DNA of 36,458 nucleotides from an uncultured Cryomorphaceae bacterium (lineage in GTDB: Bacteria > Bacteroidota > Bacteroidia > Flavobacteriales > UBA7430). The notes under the pieces are model-generated. The model was not told the origin of the DNA and did no database searches. It was given only the letters and a program-made list of their open reading frames with translations. A program made the translations under genes and the position numbers. Of the stretch, positions 8,476 through 19,453 are shown piece after piece. The stretch's first letter is position 1. Each line of letters opens with the position of its first letter. The stretch lies in assembly GCA_902551855.1 (NCBI GenBank), contig CACDER010000008.1, forward strand, positions 1 through 36,458, read 5' to 3'.

Positions 8476-8754
8476 ATGACAAAACTTAAAATTAAACCAC
8501 TATCGGACAGAGTTTTGATTAAACCTTCCCCCGCTGAAACCAAAACAGACTCTGGTATAATAATCCCAGATACAGCTCAAGAAAAACCTCAAAAAGGTGA
8601 AGTTTTTGCTGTTGGAAATGGAACTAAGGACTCTCCAATGACAGTTAAAGTTGGGGACAAAGTTTTATATGGAAAATATGCTGGAAATGAGTTAAAATTT
8701 GATGGAGAGGACTATCTCATGATGAGAGAATCTGATCTTTTAGCAATAATTTAA
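8476..8754 (+). CDS. groES: Co-chaperonin GroES
   Basis: Ten-kDa co-chaperonin (92 aa) that caps the GroEL ring. Conserved segments are [11 protein letters not shown] at the start, [20 protein letters not shown] covering the mobile loop and following strand, and [12 protein letters not shown] and ESDLLAII at the end. The ATG at 8476 has an A-rich upstream with no Shine-Dalgarno sequence. groEL follows after 12 nt, so the pair is one transcription unit closed by the hairpin at 10416-10451. Confidence 0.98.
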   Translation: MTKLKIKPLSDRVLIKPSPAETKTDSGIIIPDTAQEKPQKGEVFAVGNGTKDSPMTVKVGDKVLYGKYAGNELKFDGEDYLMMRESDLLAII

Positions 8755-10407
<1,653 letters not shown>

Positions 10408-10415
10408 ATTAATCC

Positions 10416-10451
10416 CTAATAAAGGCTTATTGAGAAATAAGCCTTTATTAG
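10416..10451 (+). terminator. Intrinsic terminator after groEL
   Basis: A perfect 16-bp stem (10416-10431 pairing with 10436-10451) encloses a GAGA loop and is followed by TTTTTATTTATT on the plus strand. It starts 9 nt after the groEL stop. On the minus strand no U-run follows, so it should act mainly on groEL. Its distal arm overlaps the stop codon of the convergent yqeY (10448-10450). Confidence 0.9.
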
Positions 10452-10903
10452 TTTTTATTTATTATTTTTTTAACAACAGAAGAAATTAATTTACCATCTG
10501 CTTTAGAAGATAAATCCGTCATTGCCTTTGACATAATTTTGCCGAAATCCTTTAAATCAGTATAATCGTTTTCTAGCATTATTTTTTTAATATAATTAGT
10601 TATATCCTCTTCATTCATTTGTTCAGGAAGAAAATCCACTAAAATATTTAGTTGACTATTTTCATTATCAGCTAAATCACTTCTATTTTGATTTGAATAT
10701 ATTAAAGCTGATTCTTTTCTTTGTTTTATCATTTTTTTTATTATCCCAATCTCTTGATTACGATTAAGCTCTTGTTTACCATTAGCTGAGGTTTTAAATT
10801 TAATTATTTCACTTTTAATACTTCGTAAAACTTCTAACATTATCCTATCTTTATTTTTCATTGCATCTTTAATCGCAGGAATTATTTTTTTTTCTAAACT
10901 CAT
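10448..10903 (-). CDS. GatB/YqeY domain protein
   Basis: A 151-aa cytosolic protein of the YqeY family. It resembles the C-terminal helical tail domain of the amidotransferase subunit GatB but has no catalytic part. Recognisable segments are AMKNKDRIMLEVLRSIKSEI, the KMIKQRKESA helix, and DFGKIMSKAMTDLSSKADGKLISSVVKK at the end. Its biochemical role is not established; a tRNA-related function is suggested only by the homology to GatB. It lies 17 nt downstream of ftsZ and is the last gene of the dcw transcript, facing the groEL terminator. Confidence 0.9.
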   Translation of the reverse strand: MSLEKKIIPAIKDAMKNKDRIMLEVLRSIKSEIIKFKTSANGKQELNRNQEIGIIKKMIKQRKESALIYSNQNRSDLADNENSQLNILVDFLPEQMNEEDITNYIKKIMLENDYTDLKDFGKIMSKAMTDLSSKADGKLISSVVKKIINKN

Positions 10904-10920
10904 ATTTTTACTATTATATA

Positions 10921-12549
10921 TTAAATTGATTTTGCATTAAATTCTATTGATCCATTTTGTTTAGGATCAAGTGGTGATTTTGAAAACTGATTATCATTTA
11001 ATTTTTTTTTATCATTTAGTTCAATCTCATGAATTTTAGATACGTTTTGATTGTCAATAAGATTTCTAGATCTAAACTTATAGTTAAATTTTTGGAGTCT
11101 TTCTTTCCTTTTATTCGCTCTTTCAAGTTGTTCTCTAACTTCGGAACTGTTAGACTTAAAATTTTCAACTTTGATATCTGTTTGATTGATATCAATAATT
11201 TTTTTATTATTTACATCAATATCACTCAAATTGTGATTGCATTCTTCTTGTTTAAAATTAACTTCTTTAAAACTGTCTTCAACTTTTTCAGTTAAATTAT
11301 TTTTTCTGTTAAATTCAAGGTTGTTGATATTATCATTAAATATGTCAGATTTTTTTTCAAATTCATTGGTATCTGTAATGTCAAACTCAAAAGATATTTT
11401 TGCTTGAGAACCATTTTTATTTTTTTTATCATCAAAAAACAAATTTTGATCTTTTAATTTTGAACTATTTTCAAATTTATCACAAATATTTTTCTCTTCT
11501 TTATTTTTGATTTTATTATTTAACTTATGAATTATAATACTTGAATTATTATTTGTTAAAATATTATTATCAATTTCTTGAAAACCGGTAGCGACAACTG
11601 TTACATTTATTGAAGAGTTGAGTTCTTCATTTTCTGCTACTCCCATTATAATATCTGCTTTTGTATCTCCATCTAAAGTAACTTCATTTTGTATATATGA
11701 TGAAATTTGATCCATCTCTTTAAATGTAACTTCGTCCTTTCCTGATAAAATTAATAGTAAAACTTTTTTTGCACCACGAATGTGACCATTATCAAGAAGA
11801 GGAGATTCAATAGCTCCTTTAACAGCATTTATAGCTCTTTCTGAACCAACAGCAGATGAAGATCCCATAATTGCTGTACCACTGTTAGCTAATACAGTTC
11901 TAGCATCATTTAAATCAATATTAACATGACCTTTTTGAGTAATTACTTCAGATATTCCTTTAGAGGCAGTTGCTAAGATTTCATCAGCTTTTTCAAAACC
12001 TGACTTGAAACCAAGATCACCATAAATATCTTTTAATCTATTATTATTTATTACAATAATAGAATCAACATATTTTTTTAATTCTAAAATACCTTCTTTA
12101 GCTTGTTTCATTCTTAAATCTCCTTCAAATTCAAATGGTGTAGTTACGATTGCAACTGTAAGTATGTCATTATCTTTTGCAGCCTTTGCTATCACTGGTG
12201 CAGCACCAGTTCCTGTTCCTCCACCCATTCCAGCATTTATGAAAACCATTTTTGTATTATATCTCAATATTTCTATTACATCATTTATATTTTCCTCAGC
12301 TGCAAACTTACCTCTTAATGGATCTCCTCCTGCACCTAACCCTTCAGTAACAGTAACTCCTAAGGGTATTTTATTTGATATTGGACTGCTATCTAATGCT
12401 TGTTGATCAGTATTACAAACTATAAAATCTACTCCTTTAATTCCTTTTTGAAACATATAATTAACAGCATTACTTCCTCCTCCACCTACGCCAATTACCT
12501 TTATAACTGAAGATTGATTTTGAGGAAGATCAAAAGCTAAATTTCTCAT
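10921..12549 (-). CDS. ftsZ: Cell division protein FtsZ
   Basis: Tubulin-like GTPase that forms the Z-ring. The GTP-binding signature GGGTGTG is at 109-115, with GGGGSNAV at 22-29. The T7 catalytic loop has Asn210, Asp212 and Asp215 (NIDLND), so GTP hydrolysis should be intact. The folded core ends near residue 325 (VVATGFQE). About 210 further residues, rich in Asn, Lys, Glu and Asp, form a low-complexity linker, far longer than in E. coli FtsZ, which totals 383 aa. The extreme C-terminus is not a clear match to the proteobacterial FtsA-binding peptide. It follows ftsA by 13 nt. Confidence 0.98.
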   Translation of the reverse strand: MRNLAFDLPQNQSSVIKVIGVGGGGSNAVNYMFQKGIKGVDFIVCNTDQQALDSSPISNKIPLGVTVTEGLGAGGDPLRGKFAAEENINDVIEILRYNTKMVFINAGMGGGTGTGAAPVIAKAAKDNDILTVAIVTTPFEFEGDLRMKQAKEGILELKKYVDSIIVINNNRLKDIYGDLGFKSGFEKADEILATASKGISEVITQKGHVNIDLNDARTVLANSGTAIMGSSSAVGSERAINAVKGAIESPLLDNGHIRGAKKVLLLILSGKDEVTFKEMDQISSYIQNEVTLDGDTKADIIMGVAENEELNSSINVTVVATGFQEIDNNILTNNNSSIIIHKLNNKIKNKEEKNICDKFENSSKLKDQNLFFDDKKNKNGSQAKISFEFDITDTNEFEKKSDIFNDNINNLEFNRKNNLTEKVEDSFKEVNFKQEECNHNLSDIDVNNKKIIDINQTDIKVENFKSNSSEVREQLERANKRKERLQKFNYKFRSRNLIDNQNVSKIHEIELNDKKKLNDNQFSKSPLDPKQNGSIEFNAKSI

Positions 12550-12562
12550 ATTTTTTTAAATT

Positions 12563-13837
12563 TTAATTTTCATTATTTAAAAATTCCATAAATTTTTTAA
12601 CCCACTTATCAAAAAATGAATCTTGATAATTAGTTTTTGAATTTATTTTTAAGTTAGATTTACTATTTTTTTCAATATCATTCTTGTAATTATTCATCAG
12701 CAATCCTATTGCTGTTGAATACATTGGACTATCTAAATCCTTTCTTTCTCCATTAGCTAAATGCTCATTCGGGAAACCTAACCTTGTATCTAAACCTGTT
12801 TCATGAACAAATAATTGTTTAATATGTTTAAGGTTTGAGCCACCTCCTGTTAATACAATTCCACATATTAAGGTATTTTTACTTTCCTCATATCCATAAT
12901 TTTTTATCTCTATCAAAATTTGATCTATAATTTCGATTAATCTTGAATTTATTATTTCAGCCAATGTTTTTAATGAAATTTCTTTTGGTTCTCTACCTCT
13001 AAATCCTGGTATAGATACAACTTGTCTATCACTATTCTTTAAAGGTAATGCTGAACCAAACTTTACTTTCAATTGTTCAGCATGTTTTTCAATTATTGAA
13101 CATCCCTGTTGAATATCTTTAGTAATTATATTTCCCCCAAAAGGAATTACAGAAGTATGCCTTATAACTCCATCTTTAAAAATTGCTAAATCAGTTGTTC
13201 CACCACCAATATCAATTAAACACACTCCAGCTTCTTTTTCTTCTTCACTTAAAACTGCGCTTGCAGACGCAAGTGGTTCAAGTGTAATCCCAGAAACCTT
13301 TAACCCTGAACTTTGAATACAGGTACATATATTTCCAATTGCAGTAGTTTGACCAATTACAACATGTAAATTTGCCTCTAATCTTCTACCCAACATTCCA
13401 ATTGGTAATTTTATATTTGGTTCACTATCAACACTAAAATGTTGAGGCAATACATGAATAATTTCCTCACCATTTTTCATAACAAGTTTATGGACATTAT
13501 CAATTAGCTTCTCAATATCACTCTGAGCGATAACGGCTGTATCATCATTTCTAATAATATAATCACTATGTTGTAAAGATCTTATATGCTGACCTGCAAT
13601 TCCAACTACACATTTATTAATTTTGTACCCCGAATCTTCCTCGGCTTTCTTGATAGCATACTTAATAGAGTCAATAGTTTGAGTAATATTAACTACCACT
13701 CCTCTTTGAACTCCTAAAGAATGGGCCTTTCCAAAACCTAAAATTTCAAACTTTCCATAGTCATTTTTCATCCCTATTATAGCTACAATCTTTGTTGTTC
13801 CAATGTCTAAACCAACTGATAAACTTTTATTTTCCAT
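12563..13837 (-). CDS. ftsA: Cell division protein FtsA
   Basis: Actin-like ATPase that anchors FtsZ to the membrane (424 aa). Nucleotide-binding segments are VGLDIGTTKIVAIIG near the start, LIDIGGGTTDLAIF, and ILTGGGSNL. The last residues (around FDKWVKKFMEFL) form an amphipathic helix suited to membrane attachment. I choose the ATG at 13837, giving MENKSLSVGLDIG; the frame is open to a TTG at 13858, but that would overlap ftsQ and add seven unrelated residues. The gap to the ftsQ stop is 5 nt. Confidence 0.96.
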   Translation of the reverse strand: MENKSLSVGLDIGTTKIVAIIGMKNDYGKFEILGFGKAHSLGVQRGVVVNITQTIDSIKYAIKKAEEDSGYKINKCVVGIAGQHIRSLQHSDYIIRNDDTAVIAQSDIEKLIDNVHKLVMKNGEEIIHVLPQHFSVDSEPNIKLPIGMLGRRLEANLHVVIGQTTAIGNICTCIQSSGLKVSGITLEPLASASAVLSEEEKEAGVCLIDIGGGTTDLAIFKDGVIRHTSVIPFGGNIITKDIQQGCSIIEKHAEQLKVKFGSALPLKNSDRQVVSIPGFRGREPKEISLKTLAEIINSRLIEIIDQILIEIKNYGYEESKNTLICGIVLTGGGSNLKHIKQLFVHETGLDTRLGFPNEHLANGERKDLDSPMYSTAIGLLMNNYKNDIEKNSKSNLKINSKTNYQDSFFDKWVKKFMEFLNNEN

Positions 13838-13842
13838 TGTCA

Positions 13843-14574
13843 CTATTTTTTTACACAAACAACTTGATTATTGAATTTTAAATTAATAAGTGAAAATTTA
13901 TTTAAATTAATTTTATCAATTGAATTTTTATAAAAAATTTTAAATTTTTCAAATTTTAATTTTATTTCTTCTTTATTTCCAAACAAGACTTTATAATTTC
14001 CTGTCCTGAAATAAATATATAACTCGCTATTCAGATCAAATTCTAAAGCAAAAATTTGAGTATTAAAAAATTTGTCAGAATTGATAATATTCAATATTTC
14101 ATTTAGTACATTCTTTTTATAATCATCCATTTTATTCAAATAAACATGATATACCCAAGCTGAATATGATGGAGATAACGAAAAAGAATCTAAACTAAAA
14201 TCTAGATAATAAGATTTATTATCTTCAAATACCCTAAATAAAGGTTCTTTCTGAAAAATCTCAACATTCAAAATTTCTTCATTATCTAAATATAATTCTG
14301 CTTTGTCAATGTTTGAATGACTTTCAATATAATCTTCTAACAAATAAATGTTTATATCTTTAATAGGCTTATTTAAAATTGAATATTCAACAGTATTAAT
14401 CATATCAAGAATTTCAATATCATTTACAAATGTTGATTCTTCAATATTTTTATATTTAATATCAATAGAATCAATAAATTTTTCTAGTAATTTTAATTCA
14501 ACTTTTTTATCAAAAAAAAATATTATAAAACCTAATATAATAACAGTTAATATTTTAATTAAATTTCTAATCAT
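13843..14574 (-). CDS. ftsQ: Cell division protein FtsQ
   Basis: Bitopic division protein (243 aa) by position and architecture. A short cytosolic N-terminus is followed by one transmembrane helix (about residues 4-20) and a periplasmic part. The segment around INIYLLEDYIESHSNIDKAELY fits a POTRA domain, and RVFEDNKSYYLDFS is typical of FtsQ. FtsQ links FtsL/FtsB to the rest of the septal complex. Sequence similarity is low, as usual for this family. It overlaps murC by 8 nt upstream and lies just before ftsA, the standard dcw position. Confidence 0.88.
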   Translation of the reverse strand: MIRNLIKILTVIILGFIIFFFDKKVELKLLEKFIDSIDIKYKNIEESTFVNDIEILDMINTVEYSILNKPIKDINIYLLEDYIESHSNIDKAELYLDNEEILNVEIFQKEPLFRVFEDNKSYYLDFSLDSFSLSPSYSAWVYHVYLNKMDDYKKNVLNEILNIINSDKFFNTQIFALEFDLNSELYIYFRTGNYKVLFGNKEEIKLKFEKFKIFYKNSIDKINLNKFSLINLKFNNQVVCVKK

Positions 14575-15916
14575 CTAAATAAGATTTAATTGGACTAACT
14601 AGATCACTAATATCCCCTGCACCAAGGGTAATTAGAATATCAATATTATCTTTATTTAATATATTTGGAAAAGAACTCTTCTTATAAACGCCCTTCTCCT
14701 TACAATTAATTTTTTTTAAAAGATCAATTATACTTACACTATTATATGAATTTTCCCTAGCACCATAAATATCCAAAAGCATTACTTCATCAGATATTGA
14801 TAGTACACTTGCAAAATCATCTAGTAAATGAAAAGTTCTAGAATATAAATGAGGTTGAAAAATAATTGTAATTTTTTTATTACTATATAATCTTCTTAAA
14901 GACTTGATAATTACTGAAATTTCATTAGGATGATGAGCATAATCGTCTATATACTTTATTTTTTCATTATTTATGTGATATTCAAACCTTCTTTTTACTC
15001 CATTAAATTCCCTTATTGACTTTATAATATCTAAAATATTAACCTTATTTAAATACGCTAAAGAGAATGCTGCAACTATATTTTCTATATTGTGGAAACC
15101 TTTTAAATTGGTATAAATATTTTTAGCTTTTCCACCAGGATAAACAATATCAAAGACAAAATTGTCATTTTTTTCTCTTAAATTTTCAGAATAAAAATTT
15201 GAGGTTTTTGAATTCAATGAATAAGTATACTTTGAATCAATCCTCAAACCCTCCTTAACAATTAGATTTTTTTGATTTACTTTTTTTGAAAATTCAATAA
15301 ATGATTTATACAAATCTTCATAATTATTATAGCAATCCTGATGATCAAAATCAATTGATGAAATTATAATATATTTTGGGCTTAAACATAAAAATGATCT
15401 ATCAAACTCATCTGCCTCAATTAAAAATTTATCACTTGAACCAGATATGAAATTTGATTTGTAATCTTTCAATATTCCTCCTACAAAACATGTAAAATCA
15501 GCATAGTTATGATTTAATATTGAAGCTAGAATACTACATATTGTGGTTTTACCATGTGACCCAGCTACTGCAATTGTGTTTGAATTTTCTGAAATCTTTC
15601 CTAATATTTCAGATCTTTTATATAATGGATATTTATTAAGTTTAAAAAAATTAAATATTGAATTTTTATTGCTTATAGCTGGAGTATAAATTACTAAAAC
15701 ATCTTTATTAACTTTAAAATTATTTGAAATATTTAATATACTTTCATCATAAAAAATTCTGCAAGAAAGACTTTCTAATTCAATAGTAATTTTTGATCTT
15801 ATCCTATCGTACCCCTCTACAATTTTTTTTTTTTGAATAAAAAATTTTGCCAAAGCACTCATTCCTATACCCCCAATTCCAATTAAAAAAATTTTTTTAT
15901 AGTTATTTTTAATCAC
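14567..15916 (-). CDS. murC: UDP-N-acetylmuramate--L-alanine ligase MurC
   Basis: Adds the first amino acid of the peptidoglycan stem to UDP-MurNAc, using ATP (449 aa). The Rossmann motif GIGGIGMSALAKF, the P-loop AGSHGKTT and the C-terminal DDYAHHPNEI identify MurC. The start is GTG at 15916; its bases overlap the murG stop as GTGA, so translation is probably coupled. The stop overlaps the ftsQ start by 8 nt. No unusual residues are seen. Confidence 0.97.
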   Translation of the reverse strand: MIKNNYKKIFLIGIGGIGMSALAKFFIQKKKIVEGYDRIRSKITIELESLSCRIFYDESILNISNNFKVNKDVLVIYTPAISNKNSIFNFFKLNKYPLYKRSEILGKISENSNTIAVAGSHGKTTICSILASILNHNYADFTCFVGGILKDYKSNFISGSSDKFLIEADEFDRSFLCLSPKYIIISSIDFDHQDCYNNYEDLYKSFIEFSKKVNQKNLIVKEGLRIDSKYTYSLNSKTSNFYSENLREKNDNFVFDIVYPGGKAKNIYTNLKGFHNIENIVAAFSLAYLNKVNILDIIKSIREFNGVKRRFEYHINNEKIKYIDDYAHHPNEISVIIKSLRRLYSNKKITIIFQPHLYSRTFHLLDDFASVLSISDEVMLLDIYGARENSYNSVSIIDLLKKINCKEKGVYKKSSFPNILNKDNIDILITLGAGDISDLVSPIKSYLDD

Positions 15917-17007
15917 AATGATATTTTTTTTATTAATTCAACTATCTTAGAAGATGCGTTAGGCACATACATTTTTTTTATATTTTTTGAAAGAAATTCT
16001 CTTTTATCTTTGGAGCTAGTTAATTTTTCAAGTTCATTAAATAATAATTTTTCAATGTTTTCTTCCTTAACTAAAATAGCTGCTTTTTTAGATTTTAAAT
16101 GTTCAGCATTTTTATTTTGGTGATCTTCAGACACATTCGGGGATGGAATTAAGATAGTTGATTTACCTAATGCCATAAATTCAGATATAGCAATTGCTCC
16201 AGATCTAGAAATAACTACATCTGATATACTTAAAATTTCATAAATACTTTTTAAAAATGGTTTAATAATTATTTTAGAATCGTAATTATCATATTTTGTA
16301 ACATAATCATTATAGTATAATTCTCCAGTTTGCCAAATTAGCTGAATATTTCTTAATTTGAACCAATCTAAGTTTGATGAAATTATTTCATTTATTCTTT
16401 TTGATCCTAAACTCCCTCCCAAAATTAAAACGGTAATTTTTGAAGAATCAAAAGAAATTTTCTTGTAGATAGTTTTTGATTTTGAATGAAAATTTTGAAT
16501 TTCTTTTCTAATTGGATTTCCCGTAAATATTATTTTTTCTTTGGGAAAATATTTATCAAGTCCTTCATAAGCTACGCAAACGAAATTTACAAAATTTGAT
16601 AAGATTCTATTGGTAATTCCCGGGTAGGAATTTTGTTCTTGAATTATAGTTGGGATTTTTAAAATAGATGCAATAAAAATAACTGGTCCAGATACATACC
16701 CCCCTGTTCCAATAACAATATTTGGTTTAAATTTTATTAAAATTATAAATGACATAATCAAACTGTGAAAAAGTTTAATGAAAAAAATAAAATTCTTAAA
16801 ACTAAATTTTCTAGAATAACCACTTATCCATAAACCTTCTATTCGATAACCACTTTCTGGAACCTTTTTCATTTCCATCATATTTTTAGCTCCAACAAAT
16901 AAAAATTCACAGTTAGGTATTTTTAATTTTATTTCATTTGCAATTGAAATTGCAGGAAAAATATGCCCACCTGACCCCCCACCACAAATCAAATATTTTT
17001 TATTCAT
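15913..17007 (-). CDS. murG: UDP-GlcNAc--lipid I GlcNAc transferase MurG
   Basis: GT28 glycosyltransferase (364 aa) that converts lipid I to lipid II on the cytosolic face of the membrane. The N-terminal GGGSGGHIFPAISIAN loop, GTGGYVSGP, QEQNSYPGITNRIL, and the C-terminal ISRSGAIAISEF and PSPNVSEDHQNKNAEHL segments are diagnostic. It overlaps the end of ftsW by 8 nt and murC by 4 nt. Confidence 0.97.
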   Translation of the reverse strand: MNKKYLICGGGSGGHIFPAISIANEIKLKIPNCEFLFVGAKNMMEMKKVPESGYRIEGLWISGYSRKFSFKNFIFFIKLFHSLIMSFIILIKFKPNIVIGTGGYVSGPVIFIASILKIPTIIQEQNSYPGITNRILSNFVNFVCVAYEGLDKYFPKEKIIFTGNPIRKEIQNFHSKSKTIYKKISFDSSKITVLILGGSLGSKRINEIISSNLDWFKLRNIQLIWQTGELYYNDYVTKYDNYDSKIIIKPFLKSIYEILSISDVVISRSGAIAISEFMALGKSTILIPSPNVSEDHQNKNAEHLKSKKAAILVKEENIEKLLFNELEKLTSSKDKREFLSKNIKKMYVPNASSKIVELIKKISL

Positions 17008-18133
17008 AATTCATTTTTTTAACACTTTTACTTATACTGAGTATAATTCCAATTGAAGCACATGTGATCCATACTGATGATCCACCAGCACTTAATAGAG
17101 GTAAAGTTTGTCCAGTAACGGGTATTAAATTTACAGCTACTAACATATTTAAAAATGCTTGAGAAATTATGGATAAACCTAAGCCAATTGATAACATTAA
17201 AGCAAATTGATCTTCACATTTAACACCAATTTTTAATACCCTATAAATAAAAAATATGTATAATGATAAAATAATTATAGCCCCTATTCTTCCATATTCT
17301 TCAATTATTATTGCAAAAATAAAATCTGAAGAAGATTGAGGTAAAAAATATTTTTGGATACTTTTCCCTGGTCCTTTACCCCAAACTCCACCTAAATATA
17401 TTGCTTTCTTTGCCTGATTGACCTGATAATTTGATTTATTTTTACTAGAAAAATATGACGATATTCTTGATTCCCAAGTGAAAACTCTTGAGTCTGAACT
17501 ACTTAAAGTTTTACTAATTTTAAAAAAAATAATAAATGAAATAATTGCTGAAATTACCAAGAAGAAAAAACTTTTAAAATTTAATCCTCCAACAAATATT
17601 ATAATTAAACTTACCAAGAAAATTATAGCTGCGGAAGAAAAATCTGATGGAAGAATTAGGCTACAAATTATTAATATTGGTAATAAAATTGGAATGAATG
17701 AAAACCTAATTGAATGGAGTTTATCTCTATAGTGAACAAGATTTCTTGATAAAAGTAAAAATAAAGATAATTTAGCAAGTTCTGAAGGTTGAAATGTAAA
17801 ACCTGCTAGTTTTATCCACCTACTTGCATTAACACCATCAATTTTTATATTTGTTTTAATTGAAAAAAATATCATAATTAATGAGATACAAAATATGAAA
17901 TACGATATATTATAAAAATATTTATAAGGAACTATAGCAATTAATCCCATTATTAAAAACCCGATAAATAAATGAAATAAATGTCTAAATAGATAAGATA
18001 ATGAATTACCACTTTTATATGTAAAAGCTAAATAACTTGAGGAGCTATATACCATAATAACTGAAAATATTGATAATAAACATACAATAGTCCAAATATA
18101 TTTATCTCCTTTTATTAGTTTGTAAACATCCAT
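17000..18133 (-). CDS. ftsW: Peptidoglycan glycosyltransferase FtsW (SEDS family)
   Basis: Polytopic membrane protein (377 aa, about 10 transmembrane segments) that polymerises lipid II at the septum together with FtsI. SEDS marks are GVNASRWIKL followed by FQPSELAKL, the large extracellular loop with ARKAIYLGGVWGKGPGKS-like residues, and PVTGQTLPLLSAGGSS near the end. Its place between murD and murG, in a cluster that also encodes FtsI, supports FtsW rather than RodA. It begins directly after the murD stop. Confidence 0.95.
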   Translation of the reverse strand: MDVYKLIKGDKYIWTIVCLLSIFSVIMVYSSSSYLAFTYKSGNSLSYLFRHLFHLFIGFLIMGLIAIVPYKYFYNISYFIFCISLIMIFFSIKTNIKIDGVNASRWIKLAGFTFQPSELAKLSLFLLLSRNLVHYRDKLHSIRFSFIPILLPILIICSLILPSDFSSAAIIFLVSLIIIFVGGLNFKSFFFLVISAIISFIIFFKISKTLSSSDSRVFTWESRISSYFSSKNKSNYQVNQAKKAIYLGGVWGKGPGKSIQKYFLPQSSSDFIFAIIIEEYGRIGAIIILSLYIFFIYRVLKIGVKCEDQFALMLSIGLGLSIISQAFLNMLVAVNLIPVTGQTLPLLSAGGSSVWITCASIGIILSISKSVKKMNYE

Positions 18134-19453
18134 TTATAATAATCTTATTTGTGATTTAAATTCTCTCCCTCTATGTTCATAATTAGAAAATAAATCTAAA
18201 CTTGAACAAGCAGGTGATAATAAAACTACATCACCCTTTGATGATAGTTGATAAGCTAGAAGAACTGCATCCTTCATAGACTTAGCCTCATCAATTCTTT
18301 CAACAACATTTTTAAATTCATTAATAATCTTAGTATTATTTTCTCCTAAACATATAATTGACTTAACCTTTTCTTTAACTAATGGAACTAAATCTGAATA
18401 GTCATTGCCTTTGTCAACTCCACCGCAAATCCAAATAAGTGGTTTATTCATCGAATTAATAGCATACCAAGCTGCATTAACATTTGTGGCTTTAGAATCA
18501 TTTATGTAAGTAACCCCATACACATTTAAAACCACTTCTAATCTATGCTCAATTTTATCAAAACTTGATAAACAATCTCTTATAATTTGATTATTAATAT
18601 TTAATATTTTAGATGTAATTCCTGCTGCCATAGAATTATAGATATTATGCCTTCCTTGAAGGGCTAGTTCATGAATTGTCATAGTAAATTTTTGTTTATT
18701 TATATTAATTTTAATTTCGTCATTTGATATAATTGCTATATCATTTATTGATTTTTCGCCATAAGAAATAATCTTTGCTTTGATAGAATTTATTTCTCTT
18801 TTAATTAATTTATCTTCATTCCAAAAAATAAAGTAATCTGAATCAGATTGATTTTTAGTGATCTTTAACTTTGATTTTAGATAGTTTTTTATATCGAATT
18901 GATATCTATCTAAATGATCGTTAGAAACATTCAAAATAATAGATATAAAAGGCTTAAAATCTTTAATATCATCTAATTGAAAACTACTTACTTCTATTAC
19001 CCAATATTCATAATCTCTAGTTGATAGTGCTCTTGAAAAACTTTTTCCAATATTACCACATAAAGAAACTTCAATATTTGAGCTTCTTAATATTTCATAT
19101 ATTAATTTAGTTGTTGTTGTTTTACCATTGGTACCAGTAATAGCAATTATTTTACCTTTACAAAATCTATATGCATATTCAATTTCAGAAATTATTTCAA
19201 TTCCTCTCTCTTTTACTTCGTGAATTAAAAGAGAATCCTTTATACCGGGACTTTTAACAACCAAATTAGAGGATAATAAAAGTTCTTTATTATGTCCATT
19301 CTCCATAAAATCAAAAGAATTAGCAATTAGTTCCATTTTAAACTTTTTTTTGATTTCAAATTGATCTGATATAAAAAAATTATATCCAAGTTTTTTACTT
19401 AATAATGCAGATCCTAAACCGCTTTCTCCAGCCCCAAGAATATATATCATCAT
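18134..19453 (-). CDS. murD: UDP-MurNAc-L-alanine--D-glutamate ligase MurD
   Basis: Adds D-Glu to UDP-MurNAc-L-Ala (439 aa). The N-terminal ILGAGESGLGSALL dinucleotide-like motif, the P-loop ITGTNGKTTTT, EVSSFQL, NVSNDHLDRY and NDSKATNVNA identify MurD. Two adjacent ATG codons (19453 and 19450) are possible; with the first, the start overlaps the mraY stop as ATGA. It abuts ftsW with no spacer. Confidence 0.97.
   Translation of the reverse strand: MMIYILGAGESGLGSALLSKKLGYNFFISDQFEIKKKFKMELIANSFDFMENGHNKELLLSSNLVVKSPGIKDSLLIHEVKERGIEIISEIEYAYRFCKGKIIAITGTNGKTTTTKLIYEILRSSNIEVSLCGNIGKSFSRALSTRDYEYWVIEVSSFQLDDIKDFKPFISIILNVSNDHLDRYQFDIKNYLKSKLKITKNQSDSDYFIFWNEDKLIKREINSIKAKIISYGEKSINDIAIISNDEIKININKQKFTMTIHELALQGRHNIYNSMAAGITSKILNINNQIIRDCLSSFDKIEHRLEVVLNVYGVTYINDSKATNVNAAWYAINSMNKPLIWICGGVDKGNDYSDLVPLVKEKVKSIICLGENNTKIINEFKNVVERIDEAKSMKDAVLLAYQLSSKGDVVLLSPACSSLDLFSNYEHRGREFKSQIRLL

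Noticed and set aside
13838-13858. Upstream TTG start for ftsA (and similar TTG extensions for ftsI, murE, nadE and miaB)
   Set aside because: A nearby in-frame ATG gives the family-typical N-terminus and less overlap with the preceding gene or promoter.
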